A stretch of 16,517 bases of DNA from an uncultured Fretibacterium sp. (GCA_937899395.1 CALBPU010000145.1:1-16517); one strand, 5' to 3'. Shown: positions 8,210 to 15,722, numbered from the stretch's first letter. Notes: generated by a model not told the origin, from the sequence alone. Program-made: numbers and translations.

Positions 8210-8983
8210 TTACTTAATCAATGCTGCCTGAATTTTGTAAGTTTCGGCGAGTTTCTGAATGCTTCCGTCAGCATATCCTTTTTCAAAGAATTTATTCAAG
8301 GCTTCGGCCATGTCTGAACCTTTTCTGAATCCAACGCCGTATTCTTCAGAATTAAGAGCAACGGTGTAAGTTAAATTTTCGTAGCCCGTTCCTTCTCCAA
8401 CCATTGCAGCAGCCATTAACGAATCTATAATTGCTCCTCCCGAACTTCCTGAAGCAACTTCCATTAATGCAGATGCCTGATCGTGAACCTGAGTTTTTTT
8501 GAATTTGTGAGCTTCAGCCTGTTGATCTCCTGCGCTTCCGTTCTCAACTGCGAACGTTAAATCCTTAAGGCTCTCAAGAGTTTTATATTTTTCGGCTTCC
8601 TTTGCAGGGACAACTACGACTTGTGCGTTGTTGCAATAGGGTTTTGAACATTCCATTGAGGCTAAAACTTCTGCGGTTAATGTCATTCCGTTCCAAACGC
8701 AATCAATATTTTTTCCGTTGAGTTCGAGAATTTTGTTATCCCATTCAATTTCCTGAAACTCAATTTTGACTCCGAGACTTTCAGCGAATGCTTTTGCAAG
8801 GTCAGCGTCAAATCCGATCCATTCACCTTTTTCATTCTTGTAATCCATCGGTGCGAAATCCGTTATGCCTACAACCAAAACGCCTTTACCTTTTACGTAC
8901 TCAAAGTCGCTTTCGGCAAATGCAAACGAACCGAACAAAAATGTTACTAAAACCAAAACCAACATTAACAAAAATTTTTTCAT
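8210..8983 (-). CDS. Periplasmic amino-acid-binding protein (SBP_bac_3)
   Basis: A 257-residue type II binding protein, the substrate receptor of the importer encoded behind it. The signal peptide MKKFLLMLVLVLVTFLFGS ends near AFA|ES with no lipobox. The family start GVLVVGITDFAPMDYKNEKGE and the following IGFDADLAKAFAESLGV are clear. The hinge segment reads WNGMTLTAEVLASMECSKPY. The Arg that in most family members binds the alpha-carboxylate (ITPER) is absent, which is a known subfamily variant and makes ligand prediction unsafe. Later comes GAIIDSLMAA, matching the usual ligand-contacting Asp strand. AGGAGAG precedes the ATG by about 9 nt, and the promoter is in the divergent region at 9043-9071. 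Confidence 0.94.
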   Translation of the reverse strand: MKKFLLMLVLVLVTFLFGSFAFAESDFEYVKGKGVLVVGITDFAPMDYKNEKGEWIGFDADLAKAFAESLGVKIEFQEIEWDNKILELNGKNIDCVWNGMTLTAEVLASMECSKPYCNNAQVVVVPAKEAEKYKTLESLKDLTFAVENGSAGDQQAEAHKFKKTQVHDQASALMEVASGSSGGAIIDSLMAAAMVGEGTGYENLTYTVALNSEEYGVGFRKGSDMAEALNKFFEKGYADGSIQKLAETYKIQAALIK

Positions 8984-9042
8984 GGAAAATATCTCTCCTA
9001 TTCAAAAAATTTTACTTTAATTTAATATCTTAAAGCGATGAA

Positions 9043-9071
9043 ATTTTATATTAATTTTTGCGGCTTGTAAA
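9043..9071 (-). promoter_or_regulatory. Sigma-70-type promoter of the amino-acid ABC operon
   Basis: On the minus strand TTTACA (9066-9071) and TAAAAT (9043-9048) are separated by exactly 17 nt, each matching consensus at five of six positions. Position and direction fit transcription of the binding-protein gene that starts at 8983. The -35 box overlaps that of the opposite promoter. Confidence 0.65.
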
Positions 9072-9091
9072 TATTTTTCATCTGTTATAAT
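9065..9091 (+). promoter_or_regulatory. Extended -10 promoter of the DUF3798 cassette
   Basis: TGTTATAAT at 9083-9091 is a perfect extended -10 (TGn plus TATAAT). A possible -35, TTGTAA at 9065-9070, is spaced 15 nt away, short but tolerable with an extended -10. It lies about 40 nt before the TTG start of the DUF3798 gene, and a consensus Shine-Dalgarno site falls between. Confidence 0.72.
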
Positions 9092-9114
9092 AATTTCATT
9101 CTCAAATTTATTTT

Positions 9115-9121
9115 AAGGAGG
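9115..9121 (+). promoter_or_regulatory. Ribosome binding site fixing the TTG start of the DUF3798 gene
   Basis: AAGGAGG, 9 nt before TTG at 9131. The signal peptide begins immediately at that codon and no ATG lies in its n-region, so TTG initiation is well supported. Confidence 0.8.
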
Positions 9122-9130
9122 ATTTTTATT

Positions 9131-10354
9131 TTGAAACTCAAATTTTTCTTAGCGTTTGCTCTTATATGTGCATTCGTTACCGGTGCAGTTGCTGCTGATG
9201 AAGCTGCTTTCCATATTGGAATCGTTACAGGTACAGTTTCACAAAGCGAGGACGATTTAAGGGGAGCTGAACTCATGATTAAAATGTACGGAGATTCAGC
9301 TAACGGCGGAATGATTACTCACATAACCTACCCCGATAATTTCCCTTCCGAACAGGAAACAACTATAAGCCAAATTCTTGGTCTTGCAGATGACCCTAAA
9401 ATGAAAGTCATCGTTGTTAATCAGGCAGTACCGGGAACAGCAGAAGCCTTCAGAAGGATTCGTGAAAAACGCAGCGACATTCTTTTACTTGCTGGAGAAC
9501 CTCATGAAGATCCCAACGTAATTTCAGAAGGTGCGGACATTGCAGCACATACTGACCACGTTGGAAGAGGTTACACAATTCCTCTAGGTGCGAAGAAAAT
9601 GGGCGCAAAAACTTTTGTTCATATTTCATTCCCTCGCCACATGAGCTACGAGACTCTCGGACTTAGAAGGGCTATCATGGAAGAGGCTTGCAAAGATTTA
9701 GGGATTAAATTCGTGTTCGAGACTGCTCCAGATCCAACAAGCGATGTAGGAATGGCCGGTGCTCAACAGTATATCCTTGAAAACATGCCCGCATGGATTG
9801 AAAAATACGGTAAAGACGCTGCGTTTTTCTGCACCAATGACGGACACACGGAGCCTTTATTACGTCAGGTTGCTGCTCTCGGAGGCTATTTTGTCGAAGC
9901 TGATTTGCCCTCACCTTTAATGGGTTATCCCGGAGCATTGGGAATTGATTTGTCGAATGAACAGGGAGATTGGCCTGCGATTTTGAAGAAGGTTGAAGAA
10001 GCGGTTGTTAAGGCCGGCGGCGGCGGAAGAATGGGAACATGGGCTTATTCATGGGGCTATACGACAACGGCTGCACTTGCTGAATACGGCAAACGTGTTG
10101 TTGAAGGCAAATACACTGGAAAAGTCGGTTCAGCTCAAGCAGTCAGAGAACTTCGTGAGGCCTATGACGAATTTTGCCCGGGCGCACATTGGGGAGCAAG
10201 TTACTTTGTTGATGCTGCAACAGGCGTTAAAAATCCTCATTTCGTTCTTCTTCGTCAGGATACATACGTTTTGGGCGGCGATTATTTGGGACTTGCAGAT
10301 GTCGAGATACCTGAAAAATATTTCCAGATTCGCATGACCCCTGCTGCAAATTAA
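9131..10354 (+). CDS. DUF3798-family periplasmic substrate-binding protein
   Basis: A 407-residue secreted protein of the DUF3798 family, whose fold is related to type I periplasmic binding proteins. A signal peptide (MKLKFF, hydrophobic core) is followed by cleavage near AVA|AD. The mature chain begins with a binding-protein strand FHIGIVTGTVSQSEDDLRGA. It contains VIVVNQAVPGTAEAFRRI, HTDHVGRGYTIPLGAKKMGA and FVHISFPRHMSYETLGLR, the last an unusually conserved-looking segment of this family. It then has the second-domain strand AAFFCTNDGHTEPLL. It initiates at TTG. It heads a cassette with an ATPase, two permeases and a small membrane protein, so it is most likely the receptor of an ABC importer. 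The ligand is unknown to me, and the family assignment is from recognition of the sequence pattern. Confidence 0.85.
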   Translation: MKLKFFLAFALICAFVTGAVAADEAAFHIGIVTGTVSQSEDDLRGAELMIKMYGDSANGGMITHITYPDNFPSEQETTISQILGLADDPKMKVIVVNQAVPGTAEAFRRIREKRSDILLLAGEPHEDPNVISEGADIAAHTDHVGRGYTIPLGAKKMGAKTFVHISFPRHMSYETLGLRRAIMEEACKDLGIKFVFETAPDPTSDVGMAGAQQYILENMPAWIEKYGKDAAFFCTNDGHTEPLLRQVAALGGYFVEADLPSPLMGYPGALGIDLSNEQGDWPAILKKVEEAVVKAGGGGRMGTWAYSWGYTTTAALAEYGKRVVEGKYTGKVGSAQAVRELREAYDEFCPGAHWGASYFVDAATGVKNPHFVLLRQDTYVLGGDYLGLADVEIPEKYFQIRMTPAAN

Positions 10355-10375
10355 TTTTCGAGATTAAAAATTTAC

Positions 10376-10405
10376 GGGGAGTGCGTGAAGCATTCCTCTT
10401 TTTTT
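10376..10405 (+). terminator. Intrinsic terminator-like hairpin between DUF3798 gene and its ATPase gene
   Basis: GGGGAGTGC (10376-10384) pairs with GCATTCCTC (10390-10398) around GTGAA, with two G-T wobbles, followed by seven T residues (10399-10405). It lies 21 nt after the DUF3798 stop and about 18 nt before the ATPase start. No new promoter is visible downstream, so read-through is expected, giving more receptor than transporter. Confidence 0.75.
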
Positions 10406-10423
10406 GTTTAAGAGGTGATTTTA

Positions 10424-12115
10424 TTGACTAACAATAACGAACCTTTGCTCCGTCTTGACCATATAGGCAAAGAATATTACGGGAACCGTGTATTATCCGA
10501 TATTTCATTTGAAGTTAATTCGGGTGAGATCATCGGTCTTGTCGGTGAAAACGGTGCGGGAAAATCTACGTTGTTAAATATTTTATTCGGAATGCCCGTT
10601 ATAAATTCGACGGGAGGTTATGAGGGCGGAATTTTCATCGACGGTAAAAGCGTTCATTTCACATCTCCGAATCAAGCATTAGCCGCAGGAATCGGAATGG
10701 TTCATCAGGAATTTTCACTTGTTCCGGGCTTCACAGCTACCGAAAATATTCTCTTAAATCGTGAAGTCCTTAACGGTTCATTAATGAGTTATGTTTTCAG
10801 TGAAAGGGTTTCGACGTTAGACCGTGAAGCAATGCAGAGGAGAGCGTCTACTGCTATAAATACTCTCGGAGTTAATATCAGCCCTGATATGATAGTCAGT
10901 GAAATGCCCGTAGGTTATAAACAGTTTATTGAAATTGCAAGGGAAATTGACCGAAAGAACACGAGGTTATTATTTCTTGATGAACCTACAGCGGTATTAA
11001 CGGAAACTGAAGCCGAAATTTTATTGACAGCCTTGAAAAAACTTGCTCGTTCGGGAATTGCGATTGTATTTATATCACACAGGCTCAGCGAAATCAAAGA
11101 ACTTTGCAACAGAGTTTTGGTTTTGAGGGACGGAAAATTAATCACGGACGCAAAAACTGAAGAACTTTCAATCCGTCAGATAGCTTCATTAATGGTAGGA
11201 CGTGAAAATTCTCGCAAAAATGACGAAGAGCCTGTTGATACATCTTCAGAAGAGCCTGTCGTAACGGAAGATTTGAACGAGACATTGAATCTTGATCCTA
11301 AAGCCAACAAGAAGAAAAAGAAAATCAAACCTGCGTTAAAAGTTGAACATTTATGGGTAGATATGCCGGGTGAAACAGTCAGGGACGCAACGTTTGAAGT
11401 TATGAAGGGCGAAATTTTCGGAATCGGAGGACTTGCAGGGCACGGAAAATTAGGAATACCTAACGGCATTATGGGGTTATATCCTGCAGGCGGTAAAGTG
11501 AGATTGTTCGGCAAAAGATTGACGCTTAACCGTCCCAGAGTTGCGTTAAATCGTAAAATGGCATTTGTTTCAGAGGACAGAAGGGGAGTCGGTTTACTGC
11601 TTGATGAGCCTTTAGACTGGAACATAACATTTACTGCAATGCAAACTCAAGGAAGGTTTTTGTTGGGAATACCTTATATTTTCCAGATGAGAAATGAACA
11701 TGCAATGGCTAAAGAAGCTAAAAAATTCATTGACGCTTTAAGCATAAAATGCACAAGTTCAAAACAAAAAGCAGGTGAATTATCAGGAGGAAATCAGCAG
11801 AAAGTATGTTTGGCAAAAGCATTCGTTCTTCAACCTAATATTCTCTTAATCTGCGAACCTACTCGAGGCATTGATATCGGCGCAAAAACTTTAGTCCTTG
11901 ACACTCTCAAACAATATAACAAAGAAAACGGCACTACAATTATAATTACGAGTTCAGAACTTGAAGAATTAAGAAGTGTCTGCAACAGAGTAGCTATTGT
12001 AGATGAGGGAAAAATAGCTGGAGTGCTTCCTGCCTCAAGTCCTGCTGAAGAATTTGGAATGTTAATGATGGGACAAAAACATATTAATAATGAAGAAGGT
12101 GAACGTACAGCATGA
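10424..12115 (+). CDS. Double-domain ABC ATPase of the DUF3798 cassette (RbsA-like, degenerate second site)
   Basis: About 563 aa, longer than the usual 500. NBD1 has Walker A GENGAGKS (about residues 41-48), a family-variant signature MPVGYKQFIEIARE, Walker B LLFLDEPTAV and H-loop ISHRLSE. A charged linker of about 40 residues (about 262-304, with two EEPV copies and a KKKKK run) joins NBD2. NBD2 has P-loop GLAGHGKLG, which keeps Lys but lacks the following Ser/Thr, and a perfect signature LSGGNQQKV. Its Walker B is LLICEPTRG, with Cys in place of the magnesium-coordinating Asp but the catalytic Glu kept. TTG at 10424 is chosen because AAGAGGTGAT lies at ideal spacing; a GTG nine bases earlier falls within that ribosome site. 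The stop overlaps the next gene by 4 nt (ATGA). Confidence 0.93.
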   Translation: MTNNNEPLLRLDHIGKEYYGNRVLSDISFEVNSGEIIGLVGENGAGKSTLLNILFGMPVINSTGGYEGGIFIDGKSVHFTSPNQALAAGIGMVHQEFSLVPGFTATENILLNREVLNGSLMSYVFSERVSTLDREAMQRRASTAINTLGVNISPDMIVSEMPVGYKQFIEIAREIDRKNTRLLFLDEPTAVLTETEAEILLTALKKLARSGIAIVFISHRLSEIKELCNRVLVLRDGKLITDAKTEELSIRQIASLMVGRENSRKNDEEPVDTSSEEPVVTEDLNETLNLDPKANKKKKKIKPALKVEHLWVDMPGETVRDATFEVMKGEIFGIGGLAGHGKLGIPNGIMGLYPAGGKVRLFGKRLTLNRPRVALNRKMAFVSEDRRGVGLLLDEPLDWNITFTAMQTQGRFLLGIPYIFQMRNEHAMAKEAKKFIDALSIKCTSSKQKAGELSGGNQQKVCLAKAFVLQPNILLICEPTRGIDIGAKTLVLDTLKQYNKENGTTIIITSSELEELRSVCNRVAIVDEGKIAGVLPASSPAEEFGMLMMGQKHINNEEGERTA

Positions 12116-13221
12116 TTTCAAAATTTATCAAAAACGCAGGTTGGCCAAGAATTATTATTGCGTTGTTTTTGCTAGCGTTGTTTGTAACAGCTCCGTTTGT
12201 TGGAGTTAATATTTACACTTCATTTAACAATACTCTTGTGAGATTTGGAATGAACGGTGTAATGGTTTTAGCGATGATTCCGATGGTGCAGGCAGGTTGC
12301 GGCTTGAATTTCGGATTGCCTTTAGGAATTATTGCTGGACTTTTGGGAGCAACGTTATCAATCGAACTTAACACTGAAATTTTAGCTCGTCTTGCTGGTT
12401 TAGGAACACAATATAAAATTTCGTGGCTCACTCAGGAATTTATTACAACTTACAGAGAACCTTTAGGATTTGCTTCGGCATTAATCATTGCTATTCCTAT
12501 AGCTGCAATTTTAGGTTGGTTTTACGGAAAATTATTGAATCGTGTTAAGGGCGATGAAATGATGATTGCAACATACGTAGGTTTTTCATCAGTTTCGTTT
12601 ATGTGCATAGCATGGTTATTATTGCCTTATAAGCACCCTACAATGGTTTGGGGATATGCAGGGCGTGGTTTAAGAACTACAATAAGTGTTGAAGGTTATT
12701 GGTTAAGAATATTAAACGATGCTCTTTCACTTAAAATCAACGAACACTTAACTATTCCTACAGGAATGCTGATATTCTTTGCTGTAATGGCTTTAATAGT
12801 GTGGATTTTCATGAGGACTAAAACAGGAACGGCAATGACAGCAGTAGGTTCTAATCCCGAATTTGCCCGTGCTTCAGGAGTTAATGTTGACAAAATGCGC
12901 ACTATTTCGGTAGTTATGTCAACAATTTTAGGAGCTGTAGGAATTATAGTTTATGAGCAGAGTTTCGGATTTATTCAGCTTTATATGGGGCCGTTTTATA
13001 TGGCACTTCCTGCTGTTGCTTCAATTTTGTTGGGAGGCGCAAGCGTCAATAAAGCGGGTATTCTCAACGTAATAGTGGGAACATTTTTGTTTCAGGGAAT
13101 TTTGACAATGACACCTTCAGTCTTCAACAGTGTATTTCAAACGGACATGTCAGAAGTTATAAGACTTATCGTAAGTAACGGAATGATTCTTTATGCTTTA
13201 ACAAGAAAGGTGCGTGCGTAA
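12112..13221 (+). CDS. ABC transporter permease 1 of the DUF3798 cassette (RbsC-like)
   Basis: A 369-residue BPD_transp_2-type inner-membrane permease with roughly 9-10 hydrophobic spans. It shares with the next gene the motif GLNFGLPLGIIAG, where ribose-type permeases have the GGIDLS region. The ATPase-contacting loop is TAVGSNPEFARASGVNVDKM, and the C-terminal SILLGGASVNKAGI is typical of the fold. The ATG overlaps the ATPase stop by 4 nt, implying coupled translation. It most likely pairs with permease 2 as a heterodimer. Confidence 0.92.
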   Translation: MISKFIKNAGWPRIIIALFLLALFVTAPFVGVNIYTSFNNTLVRFGMNGVMVLAMIPMVQAGCGLNFGLPLGIIAGLLGATLSIELNTEILARLAGLGTQYKISWLTQEFITTYREPLGFASALIIAIPIAAILGWFYGKLLNRVKGDEMMIATYVGFSSVSFMCIAWLLLPYKHPTMVWGYAGRGLRTTISVEGYWLRILNDALSLKINEHLTIPTGMLIFFAVMALIVWIFMRTKTGTAMTAVGSNPEFARASGVNVDKMRTISVVMSTILGAVGIIVYEQSFGFIQLYMGPFYMALPAVASILLGGASVNKAGILNVIVGTFLFQGILTMTPSVFNSVFQTDMSEVIRLIVSNGMILYALTRKVRA

Positions 13222-13222
13222 A

Positions 13223-14398
13223 ATGATTCGTAAACTTTTCGACATTATCGCAAATAACGCTGTACCTGCAATTTTCATTTTGATTTCAGCTTTTGCAATT
13301 CCTCTTTCAGGATTTTCAGCAAGCTACTTAATTCAGGAGTTATTAACCCGAATCGGTAGAAATTCATTTTTAATTCTCTCGTTATTAATTCCGATTATGG
13401 CTGGAATGGGATTAAATTTCGGAATGGTTTTGGGAGCAATGGCCGGTCAAATAGGATTGCTTTTAATTTGCGATTGGGGTGTAGTCGGTATTCCTGGAAT
13501 GGTTTTAGCATGTTTAATCGGAACACCTATCGCAATAGTTTTAGGAATTTTTTGCGGGCATGTTTTGAACCGTGCTAAAGGCCGTGAAATGGTTACGTCA
13601 TATATTTTGGGTTTCTTCATTAACGGCGTTTATCAAATGGTCGTTTTGTATTTAATGGGCTGGGTGATACCGATTACAAATCCGAATTTGTTATTATCGA
13701 GAGGCTACGGAGTTCGTAATGCCGTCAGCCTTATGGGTATTCGCGGCGTTCTTGATAATTTAGTCCCAACTATAATAACCGGCACTGAAGGAGCAAACCA
13801 ATTCTTAAATATTAACGGAGCAAAATCATTTTTGCTTTTACAAATTCCATGCTTGGAAGGTTCGATAAGATTACCTTTAGGAACTTTCATAGTTATAGCT
13901 TTGTTCTGCGGTTTTATAGTATGGTTCAGGAAAACAAAACTCGGTCAGGATATGCGTGCTATCGGTCAAAGTCAAAGTGTTTCAGACAGTGCAGGAATAC
14001 CTGTAAACCGTACAAGAATTATTGCTATCGTAATATCAACGGTTTTAGCATGTTATGGTCAAATAATTTACCTTCAAAACATGGGAACACTTAACACTTA
14101 CAACAGCCATGATCAAGCAGGAATGTTCTCGATAGCTGCGTTGTTAATCGGAGGAGCAAGCGTTTCAAAGGCCAATATAATGAACGTATTTGTCGGAGTA
14201 ATTTTGTTCCATTTAATGTTCATAGTGGCACCTATGGCAGGGAAAAATTTAATCGGTGAGGCTCAAATCGGCGAATATTTCAGAGTTTTCGTTTCTTACG
14301 GAATAATTGCGCTGGCTCTTGTGTTGCACGCTTGGAAACGCAACAGAGAACGTGAAGCAGCTCGAAGGAGTTTGCGCGGCAATAAAGGAGGCGAATAA
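13223..14398 (+). CDS. ABC transporter permease 2 of the DUF3798 cassette (RbsC-like)
   Basis: A 391-residue second BPD_transp_2-type permease. Its motif GMGLNFGMVLGAMAGQ parallels permease 1. The cytoplasmic loop RAIGQSQSVSDSAGIPVN and the C-terminal ALLIGGASVSKANIMNV repeat the same architecture in a diverged sequence, so the two are old paralogues. The ATG at 13223 is chosen because AAAGGTG (13206-13212) is 10 nt away; a GTG at 13214 would leave only one base to that site. It starts one base after the permease 1 stop. The C-terminus is strongly basic (KRNREREAARRSLRG) and probably cytoplasmic. Confidence 0.92.
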   Translation: MIRKLFDIIANNAVPAIFILISAFAIPLSGFSASYLIQELLTRIGRNSFLILSLLIPIMAGMGLNFGMVLGAMAGQIGLLLICDWGVVGIPGMVLACLIGTPIAIVLGIFCGHVLNRAKGREMVTSYILGFFINGVYQMVVLYLMGWVIPITNPNLLLSRGYGVRNAVSLMGIRGVLDNLVPTIITGTEGANQFLNINGAKSFLLLQIPCLEGSIRLPLGTFIVIALFCGFIVWFRKTKLGQDMRAIGQSQSVSDSAGIPVNRTRIIAIVISTVLACYGQIIYLQNMGTLNTYNSHDQAGMFSIAALLIGGASVSKANIMNVFVGVILFHLMFIVAPMAGKNLIGEAQIGEYFRVFVSYGIIALALVLHAWKRNREREAARRSLRGNKGGE

Positions 14399-14401
14399 TT
14401 G

Positions 14402-14794
14402 ATGTTTGTAGCTTTCTTGAAATTTTTATTCAGGTGGTTTCAGCGATTAGTAGTTTTAGCAGCATTAATAGCTCTTGGAATATGGCTTTTCTACATCGGA
14501 AGAGAACATCAAATTTTCCTTGATAACAAAAATTTTGAAAACTTCAAAGCCTTTGAACAAGTTAATGTCTCTATTAACGGCGGGGAAGAGATTGAATTAA
14601 TGCAGCGTGAAAGGAATTTAGCGAAAGTCGTAGAACCGAAATTTGAAGTCGAAGCGAAAATTTTTAATGATGACGGAGAAATTTCAAACGTTGTCAAAAG
14701 AACTGTAAATCTTTGCTTCAGTAAGGATATTATGATTAACCTTCCTGTTTTTGCTGTCAGTGATGACGGGTTTATAGTTCCTGCTCCGAAATAA
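14402..14794 (+). CDS. Small single-span membrane protein of the DUF3798 cassette, function unknown
   Basis: About 130 aa. A basic-aromatic N-terminus (MFVAFLKFLFRWFQR) leads into one membrane span (about residues 15-33). A predicted extracytoplasmic domain of about 95 residues follows, with beta-like alternation, acidic patches (NGGEEIELMQRERN; IFNDDGEISN) and a single Cys. I do not recognise a characterised function. From memory, unverified, small proteins annotated DUF6672 sit beside DUF3798 loci and this could be one. It starts at once after permease 2 with AAAGGAGG upstream. ATG 14402 is 10 nt from that site and an adjacent TTG at 14399 is 7 nt from it, so either may be used. It is the last gene before the shared terminator. 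An accessory subunit of the transporter is a reasonable guess. Confidence 0.8.
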   Translation: MFVAFLKFLFRWFQRLVVLAALIALGIWLFYIGREHQIFLDNKNFENFKAFEQVNVSINGGEEIELMQRERNLAKVVEPKFEVEAKIFNDDGEISNVVKRTVNLCFSKDIMINLPVFAVSDDGFIVPAPK

Positions 14795-14799
14795 TGAAA

Positions 14800-14818
14800 C
14801 CCCCCTTTTTCAGGGGGA
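14800..14818. terminator. Bidirectional terminator between convergent transcripts
   Basis: CCCCCT (14801-14806) and AGGGGG (14812-14817) form a G/C-only stem plus one A-T pair, with a five-base loop. The plus side is followed by ATTATTT and the minus side by GTTTCATTATTT, so the T-runs are modest in both directions. It fills the gap between the stop of the small membrane protein and the stop of the S58 peptidase fragment, which overlaps its edge. Confidence 0.72.
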
Positions 14819-15587
14819 TTATTTCTCTAAATCTTTCGCAGAAACATATCCGTAATCACTTTCGGCACTGTAAACAGCTCTCAAAATCGCTTCCGAAACA
14901 ACTTGAGCCACTAAAGTTCCTACAATATCCTGATCAGCAATTAAATTTCCCAACGATACTGCATAAATACTATCGCCATCAGCCGTAGTGTGTACAGGTT
15001 TTATTGAACGGGCATAACCGTCATGAGCCATATCAGCAATTTTGCAAAGGTTGGATTTTTTGAAGGCTGCATTCGTCAAAACAACCGCCAATGTCGTATT
15101 ACCGTTTTCAATGAATTTGTTTTCTCTTGCGGAATAATTTTTATAGAGTACTTCATCAGTTGAGAGAAAAGTTTTTTTGTCATCGGAAATTAATCCGGCA
15201 ACTTTTTCACCCGTCTCATAATTATAAATATCTCCGAGTGAATTTACAGCAACAACTGCTCCGACTTTCAATTCTCCGATCTGTAAAGCGTAAGAACCTA
15301 TTCCTGATTTCATGCAACGTTCCATTCCTGAAATTTTTCCGACGGTTGCTCCTGTTCCTGCTCCGAAATTTCCGTCCTGATAATTAAATTTTTCAGCATT
15401 AACGCAAACCTCATAACCCATTTCTTTATCAGGTCTGGCGAAAGCGTCTCCTACGGTTAAATCAAATAAGCAAGATTGACATACTAAAGGAACTTTTGTT
15501 AGTCCGACATCGAAGCCGATGTTACGTTCCTCAAGATATTTCATGACACCTCCTGCACAATCTAAACCGAATGCGCTTCCGTTACAG
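14819..15587 (-). pseudogene. S58-family (DmpA/P1-like) peptidase, C-terminal part of an interrupted gene
   Basis: The C-terminal two thirds of an N-terminal-nucleophile aminopeptidase-type protein. In-frame codons before the first ATG (15544) still encode CNGSAFGLDCAGG, a core motif of the family (normally SGGSAFGLD). Reading therefore began upstream in the ancestral gene. Further family motifs are YLEERNIGF, GAGTGATVGK and NGNTTLAVVLTNAAF, the region that supplies the Ser/Thr nucleophile after self-cleavage. AHDGYARSIKPVHTTADGDS follows. The matching N-terminal part lies at 16009-16211 and the two are separated by an insert of about 420 bp with stops. A fortuitous AGGAGGTG (15547-15554) precedes ATG 15544, so a 241-residue fragment could still be made, driven by the promoter inside the insert. 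Activity without the N-terminal part is unlikely. Confidence 0.85.
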
Positions 15588-15597
15588 AAAACTTATA

Positions 15598-15609
15598 AAA
15601 AGTTATAAA
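15598..15609. repeat. 12-bp direct repeat, copy near right end of the insert
   Basis: AAAAGTTATAAA on the plus strand, identical to 15936-15947. The two copies bracket the promoter and the structured segment. Confidence 0.6.
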
Positions 15610-15623
15610 TTAACTCTTCTGTT

Positions 15624-15722
15624 TCATTCCTCGTTCAATGCGTCCGCTTTTGCGATGGTTCTGCTACTTGCGTTTGGTGTAACGCTCCGGAGGCTTAAAT
15701 TCCCGGCTAACGTACCGGTATA
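15624..15722 (-). pseudogene. Relic resembling the C-terminal tail of a TnpB nuclease
   Basis: A 33-codon frame between two stops reads YTGTLAGNLSLRSV and ends SSRTIAKADALNEE. Many TnpB proteins end in a poorly conserved tail closing with words like SVNQE or SMNQE or LNEAG, because this stretch doubles as guide RNA. The frame has no start and a TGA precedes it. The match is by eye and short. Confidence 0.35.

Noticed and set aside
11176..11625. Minus-strand 149-codon frame inside the DUF3798 ATPase gene
   Set aside because: Antisense shadow of a strongly conserved ATPase frame; no ribosome site or family pattern.
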